Source: Microbacterium testaceum (GTDB lineage: Bacteria > Actinomycetota > Actinomycetes > Actinomycetales > Microbacteriaceae). Taken from it: a stretch of 42,986 nucleotides of DNA. Each line of letters opens with the position of its first letter. Position 1 is the first letter of the stretch. The position numbers and the translations under genes were made by a program. The notes beneath the pieces are model-generated. The model saw nothing but the letters and a program-made list of their open reading frames with translations, did not search any database and had not been told where the DNA came from. Below are positions 33,227 through 40,178 of the stretch, one piece after another. The DNA is taken from positions 1-42,986 of the forward strand of contig NZ_LDRU01000054.1 of NCBI RefSeq assembly GCF_001476285.1. The letters run 5' to 3'.

Positions 33227-33314
33227 CGGGCGAAACTCCTGACTTCTCCGCGGCGTCGCGGTCTCAGCCGAGCGCGCCACCACGACGGAGCGGTTTTCTC
33301 AGGAGTTTCGCCCG
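33227..33314. repeat. Inverted-repeat element (REP/MITE-like) between convergent genes
   Basis: Perfect 16-base arms (33227-33242, containing GGGCGAAACTCCTGA, and 33299-33314) enclose a 56-base centre that itself pairs partly (CTCCG/CGGAG). The stem-loop ends 19 bases before the photolyase gene stop. It may be a terminator, a REP sequence or a small mobile-element remnant. Confidence 0.55.
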
Positions 33315-33333
33315 CGCCGCGCGGAGACCACGG

Positions 33334-34773
33334 CTACGCCCGCGCGTCCCGCCGCTTCCGCATCTGCGCCAGGGCAAGCCCCAGCCGGTGGTTGCCCGCC
33401 AGCACGTCCTCGTGACGCTCGAGGAACTCCCAGTACGCGTCGGTGAACACCGACTCCTTGGCATCCTGAGCCGAGGGCCACCACGAGCCCATCTTCTGCA
33501 GGTACGCCCCGCCCGAGACGTAGGGCTTGGTGGCCACGAAGCCGCCGTCGGCGAACTGGCTCATGCCCATGACGTTCGGCACCATCACCCAGTCGTACGC
33601 GTCGACGAACAGCGCCAGGAACCACGCGTTCACCTGACGCGGCGCGTACCCCTGCAGCAGGAACCAGTTGCCCAGCACCATCAGTCGCTCGATGTGATGC
33701 GCGTAGCCCCAGCGGTGCACCCGCTCCAGCACGGTGCGCACCGGGATGGGCAGGTCGCTCGGCATCCGTTCTCCGGAGTACCAGTACTTCTGGATCCGCT
33801 TCTCGAGATGCAGCGCGTTGACGTGCTCGAGCTTCGGGTGCGCCCGGTACATCCCGCGCATGTATTCGCGCCACCCGATCACCTGACGGATGAACCCCTC
33901 GACGGATGCCAAAGGGGCATCCGTGCGGGTCGCGGCGGCGACCACCTCCTCGACGGTGAGCAGCCCGATGTTCAGCATCGGCGAGATGATCGCGTGGAAG
34001 AGGAACGGCTCGTCGGCCTTCATCGCGTCCTCGTAGCGCCCGAAGTCGTGCAGCCGCTCGGCGACGAAGACGTCGAGCCAGTCGCGCGAGTCCTCGGGGG
34101 TGACCGGAAGCCAGAACTCCTCCGCCTTTCCCGGGTGCTCGGGGAACAGCTCGTCGACCTCGGCGATGACCGTGCGCGTGATGTCGTCGGGTTCGAGCTG
34201 AGGCAGGGGCGGGATCTCCACACCTTTCTTCGGCAGGGCCTTGCGGTTGTCGGCGTCGAAGTTCCAGCGCCGGCCCGCGGGCTTGCCCCCGTCCATCAGG
34301 ATGCCGGTGCGCCGGCGCTGCCAGTGGTAGAAGTCCTCCATGAGCGGGGTCGGATGCTCGGCGAACCACCCGTCGACCTCTTCTTCGGGGGTGAGGAAGA
34401 GCCCGTCCGGGAGGACGTCGGTCTCGACGTCGTGATCGGCGCAGATGCGGGAGATCCGTTCGTCGACCGGGCGATTCGGATCGCTCATCCACGTCAACTC
34501 GGTGACGCGGTGCTCCCGCAGCAGGTGTTCCAGACCCGCCTTGAAGCCGAGGTCGTCGGAGAGGGTGATCCGACGCACCGTCCGCCCCTCGGCCTCGAGC
34601 CGGGCGGCGGTGTGCCGCATCGCCGAGATCAACAGCACGATCTTGTGCCGGTGGTACGGGAGCTTGCGGAAGCGGGGCGCCGACTCGATGAAGAAGAACT
34701 CCTCGACATCGTCGTCGGCGTAGGCGGGGTGCTCGGCGAACTGCTGCGTCGCGAGGATCAGTGCGGCCCTCAC
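33334..34773 (-). CDS. Photolyase/cryptochrome of the FeS-BCP (PhrB-like) type lacking cluster cysteines
   Basis: A 479-residue protein related to bacterial 6-4 photolyases and cryptochromes (FeS-BCP, deoxyribodipyrimidine photolyase-related). Family blocks include LPYHRHKIVLLISAMRH, TLSDDLGFKAGLEHLL, EEVDGWFAEHPTPLMEDFYH, VIGWREYMRGMYR, HIERLMVLGNWFLLQG and GMSQFADGGFVATKPYVSGG. Typical members bind a 4Fe-4S cluster with four cysteines, one before and three after the FAD pocket. Here the whole protein has a single Cys, near the N-terminal third (RICADHD), and the expected sites hold other residues. GTG 34773 overlaps the DUF2256 stop. Confidence 0.85.
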   Translation of the reverse strand: MRAALILATQQFAEHPAYADDDVEEFFFIESAPRFRKLPYHRHKIVLLISAMRHTAARLEAEGRTVRRITLSDDLGFKAGLEHLLREHRVTELTWMSDPNRPVDERISRICADHDVETDVLPDGLFLTPEEEVDGWFAEHPTPLMEDFYHWQRRRTGILMDGGKPAGRRWNFDADNRKALPKKGVEIPPLPQLEPDDITRTVIAEVDELFPEHPGKAEEFWLPVTPEDSRDWLDVFVAERLHDFGRYEDAMKADEPFLFHAIISPMLNIGLLTVEEVVAAATRTDAPLASVEGFIRQVIGWREYMRGMYRAHPKLEHVNALHLEKRIQKYWYSGERMPSDLPIPVRTVLERVHRWGYAHHIERLMVLGNWFLLQGYAPRQVNAWFLALFVDAYDWVMVPNVMGMSQFADGGFVATKPYVSGGAYLQKMGSWWPSAQDAKESVFTDAYWEFLERHEDVLAGNHRLGLALAQMRKRRDARA

Positions 34774-34925
34774 GCGCGCCGCCTCTGTCTCGCGGCGTTG
34801 GCGCGACACCCACGCGAGCAGTAGAGGACCTCGTCCCACTGGTCACGTCCGCTCCACCGCTTGCGATCGGTGAACGGGCGTCCGCAGTAAGCGCACGGCT
34901 TGGAGCGCACCTCGGGTCGTGACAT
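34770..34925 (-). CDS. DUF2256 zinc-finger-like protein
   Basis: A 51-residue protein with CAYCGRPFTDRKRW and YCSRGCR, four cysteines arranged to bind one zinc: the DUF2256 pattern. Members are often encoded beside photolyase/cryptochrome genes, as here, where its stop overlaps the photolyase GTG. AACGAT lies six bases before the ATG (34923-34925), so it may be leaderless. Function is unknown. It is too short for many gene finders. Confidence 0.85.
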   Translation of the reverse strand: MSRPEVRSKPCAYCGRPFTDRKRWSGRDQWDEVLYCSRGCRANAARQRRRA

Positions 34926-35092
34926 GGCGTCATCGTTGCAAATCGCACCGCCCGCGCTCGGGGGCTTGCGCTGGCACGCGGGGCGCTCACACAAGCGCTC
35001 CCGCCCGGCGCTGACGTCCGCAGCGCTGACACACACGGGGAGCACGCGCAAGGCCCGCACGCAATCGCGGGAGTCCGTGATCGGGTCGCCCG
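34926..35092. other. Upstream region of the photolyase operon
   Basis: Short GC-rich gap with repeated GCGCT-type words but no clear gene, hairpin or operator. The only signal I can support is the -10-like AACGAT at 34932-34937 on the minus strand. Confidence 0.35.
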
Positions 35093-35224
35093 ATGGACAC
35101 GACACCGGACCGTACGAACGACACCGCCGACGAGCCCGACGAGCTCGAGACCGCCGACGCGCCAGAGATTCCCGACACGACCGACGACGACGGCGAGCCC
35201 GTCGACAACCCCTCCGGAGGATGA
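35093..35224 (+). CDS. Small acidic hypothetical protein, 43 aa
   Basis: A 43-residue frame from MDTTPDRTNDTADEPDEL to PVDNPSGG, almost entirely Asp, Glu, Thr and Pro with no predicted structure. Codon third positions are nearly all G or C, as in real genes here. No good ribosome binding site is seen, which lowers confidence. A perfect palindrome follows six bases after the stop, as expected for a transcription unit. I do not recognise a family; chance coding is possible. Confidence 0.42.
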   Translation: MDTTPDRTNDTADEPDELETADAPEIPDTTDDDGEPVDNPSGG

Positions 35225-35229
35225 CGCAC

Positions 35230-35259
35230 ACGAAGGGCCCCGCGCGCGGGGCCCTTCGT
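35230..35259. terminator. Bidirectional terminator palindrome
   Basis: A perfect 30-base palindrome (arms of 15 bases, 35230-35244 and 35245-35259) lies between the plus-strand acidic frame and the convergent pyridoxamine-oxidase-fold gene, whose stop is at 35264. The core is AAGGGCCCCGCG and its complement. Confidence 0.8.
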
Positions 35260-35263
35260 CGCA

Positions 35264-35755
35264 TCAGTCGGTCAGATCGAACTTCTCGTTCTCGCCGCCC
35301 TTCGGACGCTCGCCGGTCACTTTCGACGTGACCAGGGCGATCGCCGTCGCGAGGCGCCCTCCTGCACTCCCCCAGTACTCGCCGGTCAGCGCGGAGACCT
35401 TCAGCAGCGTGACCCCCGGGGACTCGGGGCCGTCCGGGAACCACGCCTCGACCGTCGTCGACCACAGCTCCTTGAGCTTCGCGAGGTCGTCGACGACCTC
35501 GGCGTGACCGGCGAGCGACAGCCACGTGCTGTCCGAGCTGAACGACAGTCCGACCTTCGGGTCCCGCCGCACATGCTCGACGGCCGAGGCGTGCGTACCG
35601 ACGATGAACCACAGGTCGCCGTCGGACTCCCGCTCCTGGACTGTCAACGGGTGAGCGTGGAGCGCGCCGTCCTCGGCCCGCGTGGTGACCATGGCGAAGC
35701 GGAACTTCTTCAGTAGGTCGTTGAGCGTGTCCAGCTCGGTGTCGGTGGATGTCAT
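35264..35755 (-). CDS. Pyridoxamine 5'-phosphate oxidase-fold protein (general stress type)
   Basis: A 163-residue split-barrel flavin-binding protein of the kind annotated as general stress protein 26. FAMVTTRAEDGALHAHPLTV and GDLWFIVGTHASAV are the two strands that bind FMN or F420, and VGLSFSSDSTWLSLAGHAEV and WFPDGPESPGVTLLKV are conserved in this subgroup. It lacks features of true pyridoxine biosynthetic PdxH. GGGAG precedes the ATG. It stands near other stress genes but in its own transcript. Confidence 0.88.
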   Translation of the reverse strand: MTSTDTELDTLNDLLKKFRFAMVTTRAEDGALHAHPLTVQERESDGDLWFIVGTHASAVEHVRRDPKVGLSFSSDSTWLSLAGHAEVVDDLAKLKELWSTTVEAWFPDGPESPGVTLLKVSALTGEYWGSAGGRLATAIALVTSKVTGERPKGGENEKFDLTD

Positions 35756-35808
35756 GACACTCCCTCTTTCTGACGAACCCCCAGCCCACCGGGTCGCCGC
35801 GACGAGCG

Positions 35809-36159
35809 CTACGCGTTGACGTCGGGCCCGAGGTCTGCTCTCGGCGGGGCGAGCCGGTCGAGCTCCTCGATCGCGGCGCGGGCGCGCTCGATGCGGGCGA
35901 CCACGTCGTCCTCCCACCACCGCGGGCCCCGCTCACCGAGCCCCGCCTTGGCCAGTCCGACGCGGCGGCGGGCCTGGGCCGTTCCGTCGGCATCCCCCGC
36001 ACGTTTCGTCGTCCGCACCGCGGAGCGGGCGCGTCCGAGGTGGGATCTCAGCCGATCGGCGAGGTCTGCCGGCAACGCCGGATCCGTGCGGCGCCATCGA
36101 CGACCGTCGATCACGAGCCAGCGTTCATCGTCGGTGGAGTCGTCGATCCCGGATGCCAT
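35809..36159 (-). CDS. Conserved actinobacterial hypothetical protein
   Basis: A 116-residue soluble, helical, charged protein with DERWLVIDGRRWRRTDPALP near the N-terminus and ERGPRWWEDDVVARIERAR further on. The WRRTDP and RWWED patterns recur in small actinobacterial proteins, some of which carry an unsupported 'biopolymer transporter Tol' label. No membrane segment is present, so transport is unlikely. The ATG at 36159 has a GGGGG run four bases upstream. Confidence 0.78.
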   Translation of the reverse strand: MASGIDDSTDDERWLVIDGRRWRRTDPALPADLADRLRSHLGRARSAVRTTKRAGDADGTAQARRRVGLAKAGLGERGPRWWEDDVVARIERARAAIEELDRLAPPRADLGPDVNA

Positions 36160-36388
36160 GCCCCCAGTCCACCGTCCGGCGACGTCCGCGAAAATCTCCC
36201 GGGCGTCCCGTGGGCATCCGTGCTACCGTTGAATCATCAATTCTGGGATTTGCTTCATGGACGCCCGCCTCATCGATGAGATGTCGGGCGGACGGCACCG
36301 AGCCGTTCACCACCGTGGTCCCTCCTTACATCGTCGCACGGCACGCTCGATGACATCGGTCATCGCCTGCCTCCCGCGGAAAGTTTCT
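36160..36388. other. Upstream region of the cold-shock locus
   Basis: About 230 bases without a supported gene. An AT-rich patch (36228-36256) is the best promoter candidate. A hairpin follows (CGCCCG and CGGGCGG around CTCATCGATGAG, about 36263-36292), suggesting a structured leader such as those preceding cold-shock genes. Confidence 0.4.
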
Positions 36389-36673
36389 GTGTCTTCGCTT
36401 CACCCTTCGCCACTGTCGTGGCGCCAGGCCGATCTCGACGTCTTCGTCGCGACGGCCGGATCCGACTATGCCGGTTTCGTCGGCGCGGCCACCTCGGGCT
36501 TCGAAGCCCAGGGTCCGCTCGGCGAGAACCTCGGCATTCACACGTCCGTCGGGGCGGCTCAGGCCGCTGTCGACGGGCATCGCGTACGCGGCACCACCTC
36601 GGTGTCGCGGCGTCCCCGTCCGCTCCGCGTTCGTCGGAACGGCGCCCACGGTCGCTTATGCGGCCCAACATGA
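36389..36673 (+). CDS. Small protein of unknown function upstream of the cold-shock gene
   Basis: A 94-residue frame. The central part, SWRQADLDVFVATAGSDYAG onward through GPLGENLG and AAQAAVDGH, has the regular mix of a small alpha/beta domain and good codon use, whereas the last 30 residues are Arg-rich and less protein-like. GTG at 36389 has GGAAAG upstream; ATG 36350 is an in-frame alternative. The stop is 16 bases before the cold-shock ATG, so the two are probably co-transcribed. No family is recognised. Confidence 0.5.
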   Translation: MSSLHPSPLSWRQADLDVFVATAGSDYAGFVGAATSGFEAQGPLGENLGIHTSVGAAQAAVDGHRVRGTTSVSRRPRPLRVRRNGAHGRLCGPT

Positions 36674-36689
36674 ATAAAGGAAGAACACG

Positions 36690-36893
36690 ATGGCCACTGG
36701 CACCGTGAAATGGTTCAACTCCGAAAAGGGCTACGGCTTCATCGCTCCCGATGACGGCTCCGCCGACCTGTTCGCGCACTTCAGCGCGATCCAGGGCAAC
36801 GGCTTCAAGGAGCTGACGGAAGCGCAGAAGGTCGAATTCGACGCCGAGCAGGGCCCCAAGGGCATGCAGGCGGCGAACATCCGCCCCCTCTAA
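36690..36893 (+). CDS. Cold-shock protein (CspA family)
   Basis: A 67-residue OB-fold RNA chaperone that binds single-stranded RNA/DNA and melts mRNA structure. Both RNA-binding motifs are present: [10 protein letters not shown] (RNP1) and LFAHFSAI (RNP2), after the usual [16 protein letters not shown] start. AGGAAG lies six bases before the ATG. It follows the small protein at 36389 and is closed by a strong hairpin terminator. Which csp paralogue cannot be told from one sequence. Confidence 0.95.
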   Translation: MATGTVKWFNSEKGYGFIAPDDGSADLFAHFSAIQGNGFKELTEAQKVEFDAEQGPKGMQAANIRPL

Positions 36894-36907
36894 GCTCCGC
36901 AACACCC

Positions 36908-36945
36908 GAAGGCCGGGTCTGCCGCACGTGCGGCGGCCCGGCTTT
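36908..36945 (+). terminator. csp terminator
   Basis: GCCGGGTCTGCCGC pairs with GCGGCGGCCCGGC with one bulge, loop ACGT, followed by TTTCGTTGT. It lies 15 bases after the csp stop. Confidence 0.75.
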
Positions 36946-37115
36946 CGTTGTGCTCGCAGGTGAACGGAGAGGGTCCGGCAGATGTGTATTCCCCGTGAGG
37001 CTCCTGCACATGTGGACGTATACCGGAGCCCTCATACGTCGGCACGTAGGGTTGGCCGAACCCGAGGATACCTCCCGGGATCCCGACTCCGGTCACCTCA
37101 AACGAGGAGCAGTTC

Positions 37116-38222
37116 ATCGCCTCCACCATCGTCGAGTCCCGTCTCGGCCCCGTTCGTCAGACCTACTCCGGCACCACTGAATTCCCCCCGATCGCGAAGG
37201 CCTACACAGAGCTGTCCCAGGTCGTTCGCGAGAGCGGACTCCTCGTCCGCACCCGCGTGTTCTACGCTCTCGTCGGCTCCGCCCTCGTCCTGGCCTTCGC
37301 CGGCTGCATCGCCGGGTTCGTGCTCCTCGGCGACAGCTGGTTCCAGCTGCTGATCGCCGCAGCCCTTGGCATCCTGTTCACGCAGGTGGCGTTCCTCGCC
37401 CACGAGGCGAACCACCGTCAGATCTTCGCCTCGGGCCCCGCGAACGATCGTCTGGCGCTGTGGATCGGCAACGGCGTCGTCGGCATGAGCCAGTCGTGGT
37501 GGGCCTCGAAGCACACCCGTCACCACGCCAACCCCAACCGCGTCGGCAAAGACCCCGACATCGAGATCGACACCATCTCGTTCCTCGACGAGGACGCGGC
37601 CAAGGCCCGCGGCATCCAGCGCTGGATCACCCAGCGGCAGGGCTGGCTCTTCTTCCCCCTGCTGACGCTGGAGGGCCTCAACCTGCACGTGCTGGCCATC
37701 CGCCACCTGCTCTCGCGCGGCGAGGTCAAGGGTCGCTGGACCGAGCTGGGACTCATCGCCCTGCGCTTCACGGTCTTCGTGGCCCCGGTCTTCGTGTTCC
37801 TCCCCCTCGGCATGGCCTTCGCGTTCCTCGGTGTCCAGCTCGCGGTTTTCGGCGTGTACATGGGCGCCTCGTTCGCGCCCAACCACAAGGGCATGGCGGT
37901 GATCGCTCCCGGCGCGAAGCTCGACTTCTTCAGCAAGCAGGTGCGGACCTCGCGCAACATCTCCGGCGGCTGGTGGGCCACCTGGCTCATGGGCGGACTG
38001 AACTACCAGATCGAGCACCACCTGTTCCCGAATATGCCGCGGCCGCACCTGAGCCGCGCGCGAGAGATCGTCATCGAGCACTGCCAGACCCTCGGCGTGC
38101 CCTACGTCGAGACGACGCTGCTGCAGTCGTACGGCATCGTGATCCAGTACCTGAACCGCGTGGGCCTCGCCGCCCGCGACCCGTTCGAGTGCCCGCTGAC
38201 CTCGGCGGCCCGCCGCGTCTGA
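37116..38222 (+). CDS. Membrane fatty-acid desaturase, apparently starting at ATC
   Basis: A 368-residue membrane di-iron desaturase introducing a double bond into acyl chains. Three histidine boxes are present: HEANH, HTRHH and QIEHH, with several membrane segments. The first standard start, GTG 37257, would remove about 47 residues that read as genuine family sequence (ESRLGPVRQTYSGTTEFPPI then AKAYTELSQVVRESGLL). The frame is open to 37050 but contains no ATG, GTG or TTG before 37257. ATC at 37116 has GAGGAG exactly six bases upstream, so it is the likely start; a sequencing error (ATG to ATC) is the alternative. Following the cold-shock gene, it fits membrane adaptation to cold. Confidence 0.85.
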   Translation: MASTIVESRLGPVRQTYSGTTEFPPIAKAYTELSQVVRESGLLVRTRVFYALVGSALVLAFAGCIAGFVLLGDSWFQLLIAAALGILFTQVAFLAHEANHRQIFASGPANDRLALWIGNGVVGMSQSWWASKHTRHHANPNRVGKDPDIEIDTISFLDEDAAKARGIQRWITQRQGWLFFPLLTLEGLNLHVLAIRHLLSRGEVKGRWTELGLIALRFTVFVAPVFVFLPLGMAFAFLGVQLAVFGVYMGASFAPNHKGMAVIAPGAKLDFFSKQVRTSRNISGGWWATWLMGGLNYQIEHHLFPNMPRPHLSRAREIVIEHCQTLGVPYVETTLLQSYGIVIQYLNRVGLAARDPFECPLTSAARRV

Positions 38223-38238
38223 GACCTGACACACGGGA

Positions 38239-38275
38239 GGGGCGTCGCACCGGAAGGCCGGTTGCAACGCCCTTG
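38239..38275 (+). terminator. Desaturase terminator
   Basis: An imperfect inverted repeat, GGGCGT-GCACCGG against CCGGTTGCAACGCCC, lies about 20 bases after the stop and is followed by TTGTCGTCT. It also precedes the stop of the convergent carboxypeptidase gene. Confidence 0.55.
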
Positions 38276-38284
38276 TCGTCTCTC

Positions 38285-38887
38285 TCAGCCGCGGGCGTCG
38301 AGCTTCTGCACGGGGCATTCGCCTCCGGGCTCGGTCGCACGTTCGAAGTGCCACCTCTCGTTCGCGTACGTCTGGCACAGCCCCCACTCGCGACCGTGCT
38401 CCATGATCCACAACTGGGCGTCGAGCGTTCCGATGTCGACCGCCCGACCGGTCACGTGGCTCGACGTCTCCGGCGTCGCCACGTACTCGCGCGCCAGCTC
38501 TTCGCTGCCGTAGGTGCGCACCGCGTCGGCGAGGAGGCGACGTTGGAGGTCGACGCTGCGCCACCCGCTGGTGATGTCGAACCGGATGCCATCGGCCTCG
38601 GCCGCGACCTGTGCGGAACGCAACGCCTCGAGGAGGGCGGGATCCAACCGCTGCAGGGCGGGATGGGTGTCGTCGTCGACGGTCAACGGCGTATCGGCCG
38701 CGATGAGTCCGTCCGCCTCGGTCGGGACGAAGATCCCCGCGGGCCGGACGGCCGTCGCGAAGGACGAGAAGGTCAGCGTCACCGCCAGGGTGACGACGGC
38801 TGCGAGCAGCAGGACGACGACGCCGGCCACCGCGAACAGGGAGACGAGCCGGCGTTGACGGGACAGGGGGTGCGACGGGACGGCCAT
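38285..38887 (-). CDS. VanY-like D-alanyl-D-alanine carboxypeptidase (M15)
   Basis: A 200-residue membrane-anchored zinc carboxypeptidase. One N-terminal helix (about 14-40) leaves the catalytic domain outside. Zinc and catalytic residues lie in SSHVTGRAVDIG (SxHxxGxAxD) and ERWHFE (ExxH-like), typical of M15B/VanY enzymes that trim the terminal D-Ala from peptidoglycan stem peptides. DITSGWRSVDLQRRL is the usual preceding block. It lies near a VanRS-like system and a VanZ-like protein. No lipobox is seen. Confidence 0.85.
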   Translation of the reverse strand: MAVPSHPLSRQRRLVSLFAVAGVVVLLLAAVVTLAVTLTFSSFATAVRPAGIFVPTEADGLIAADTPLTVDDDTHPALQRLDPALLEALRSAQVAAEADGIRFDITSGWRSVDLQRRLLADAVRTYGSEELAREYVATPETSSHVTGRAVDIGTLDAQLWIMEHGREWGLCQTYANERWHFERATEPGGECPVQKLDARG

Positions 38888-38954
38888 GGCAGCAGTCCAG
38901 TGCGCCGGCCGTTGCCATGCCGTATCGCGCGACGCATACGCGGACGATACGCCG

Positions 38955-39458
38955 TCAGTCGCGAACGACCTCGTGCAGGGCGAGATCGCGGATCGTCCCC
39001 TCGGCCAGCGTGAGTGTCATCATCGTGCACCGCGGCTGTCGTCGGCGGTCCGTCGGCGATCCGGGGTTCAGCAGACGCAGACCCGCCGGGGTCGTGGTGT
39101 CCCACGGGATGTGGCTGTGCCCGAACACGAGCACGTCGGTGTCCGGGAACGCGGCATCCATCCGTCTCTCCCGACCGGTCGCGGCACCGGTCTCGTGGAC
39201 CACGGCGACGCGGACCCCCTCGATCTCGGCGCGCGCGATCTCGGGCAGCCGAGCGCGCAGGTCGGCACCGTCGTTGTTCCCCCACACCCCCAGCACGGGC
39301 CCGAGGGCGAGGAACTCGTCCAGCACCGCCTCGCTCACCCAATCCCCCGCATGAACGATCAGATCGACCTCGGATGCCGCTCGCCGCACGGCATCCGGAA
39401 TCGTCCGGGCTCTCTTCGGCACGTGCGTATCGGCCACGAGCAGCAGTCGGATCGCCAT
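38955..39458 (-). CDS. Metallophosphoesterase, YfcE/MJ0936 type
   Basis: A 167-residue calcineurin-like phosphodiesterase. The metal ligands are seen in VADTHVPKR (DxH), VHAGDWV (GD), GVWGNNDG (GNxD/N) and FGHSHIPWD (GHxH), followed by NPGSPTDRRR. This set defines the YfcE/MJ0936 subfamily acting on phosphodiesters. The ATG at 39458 follows TAGCGT by six bases, with a GTG at 39461 also in frame. It is divergent from the response-regulator gene; the two starts are 51 bases apart. Confidence 0.9.
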   Translation of the reverse strand: MAIRLLLVADTHVPKRARTIPDAVRRAASEVDLIVHAGDWVSEAVLDEFLALGPVLGVWGNNDGADLRARLPEIARAEIEGVRVAVVHETGAATGRERRMDAAFPDTDVLVFGHSHIPWDTTTPAGLRLLNPGSPTDRRRQPRCTMMTLTLAEGTIRDLALHEVVRD

Positions 39459-39464
39459 CACTCC

Positions 39465-39470
39465 ACGCTA
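39465..39470 (-). promoter_or_regulatory. -10 box TAGCGT of the metallophosphoesterase gene
   Basis: TAGCGT on the minus strand, exactly six bases before the ATG at 39458, giving a leaderless start. Confidence 0.5.
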
Positions 39471-39497
39471 CATACGCTCGCGATACACCGGCCCGCC

Positions 39498-39503
39498 TAC
39501 GAT
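39498..39503 (+). promoter_or_regulatory. -10 box TACGAT of the second response regulator
   Basis: TACGAT, six bases, ATG at 39510. It is back to back with the opposite-strand -10 box at 39465-39470, so the two promoters are separated by only 27 bases. Confidence 0.5.
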
Positions 39504-39509
39504 GACGGG

Positions 39510-40178
39510 ATGCGCGTGCTGATCGTCGAGGACGAGCCCTATCTCGCCGAGGCGATCCGCGACGGACTCCGCCTGGAGGCGATCGCGGCGGACATCGCCG
39601 GCGACGGTGACTCCGCGCTCGAGCAGCTCGGCTACACCGCGTACGACGTCGTCGTCCTGGATCGCGACATCCCCGGACCCAACGGCGACGAGATCGCCCG
39701 CCACCTCGCGGTCCAGCCGGCCGCTCCCCGCGTGCTCATGCTCACCGCCGCCGACCGCCTCGACGACAAGGCCTCCGGCTTCGAGAGCGGTGCCGACGAC
39801 TACCTCACCAAGCCGTTCGTCTTGAAGGAGCTCGTGCTGCGACTGCGTGCGCTTGCGCGGCGGCCCGCGACCGGAGCTCCCCCGATCCTCGAGCTCGACG
39901 GCATCCGTCTCGATCCGTTCCGGCGCGAGGTCTACCGCGACGGCCGATACGTCTCGCTGACCCGCAAGCAGTTCGCCGTGCTCGAGGTACTCATGTCCGC
40001 GGGCGGCGGCGTGGTCAGCGCCGAGGTCCTCCTCGAGCGCGCGTGGGACGAGAACGCCGACCCGTTCACTAACGCCGTCCGCATCACGATCTCGACGCTG
40101 CGCAAGCGCCTCGGCGAGCCGTGGCTGATCCAGACCGTCGCCGGCGTCGGGTACCGCATCGGTCCCGCGGATGCGTGA
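39510..40178 (+). CDS. OmpR-family response regulator (VanR-like context)
   Basis: A 222-residue regulator. Receiver: MRVLIVEDEPYLAEAI (acidic pair), phosphoacceptor Asp in VVVLDRDIPGPNGDE, LMLTAADR, and Lys in YLTKPFVL. C-terminal OmpR-type winged helix: RYVSLTRKQFAVLEVLMSAG to RITISTLRKRLG and TVAGVGYRIG. It overlaps the kinase gene start by eight bases. Likely targets are the neighbouring wall genes, by position only. Confidence 0.93.
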   Translation: MRVLIVEDEPYLAEAIRDGLRLEAIAADIAGDGDSALEQLGYTAYDVVVLDRDIPGPNGDEIARHLAVQPAAPRVLMLTAADRLDDKASGFESGADDYLTKPFVLKELVLRLRALARRPATGAPPILELDGIRLDPFRREVYRDGRYVSLTRKQFAVLEVLMSAGGGVVSAEVLLERAWDENADPFTNAVRITISTLRKRLGEPWLIQTVAGVGYRIGPADA

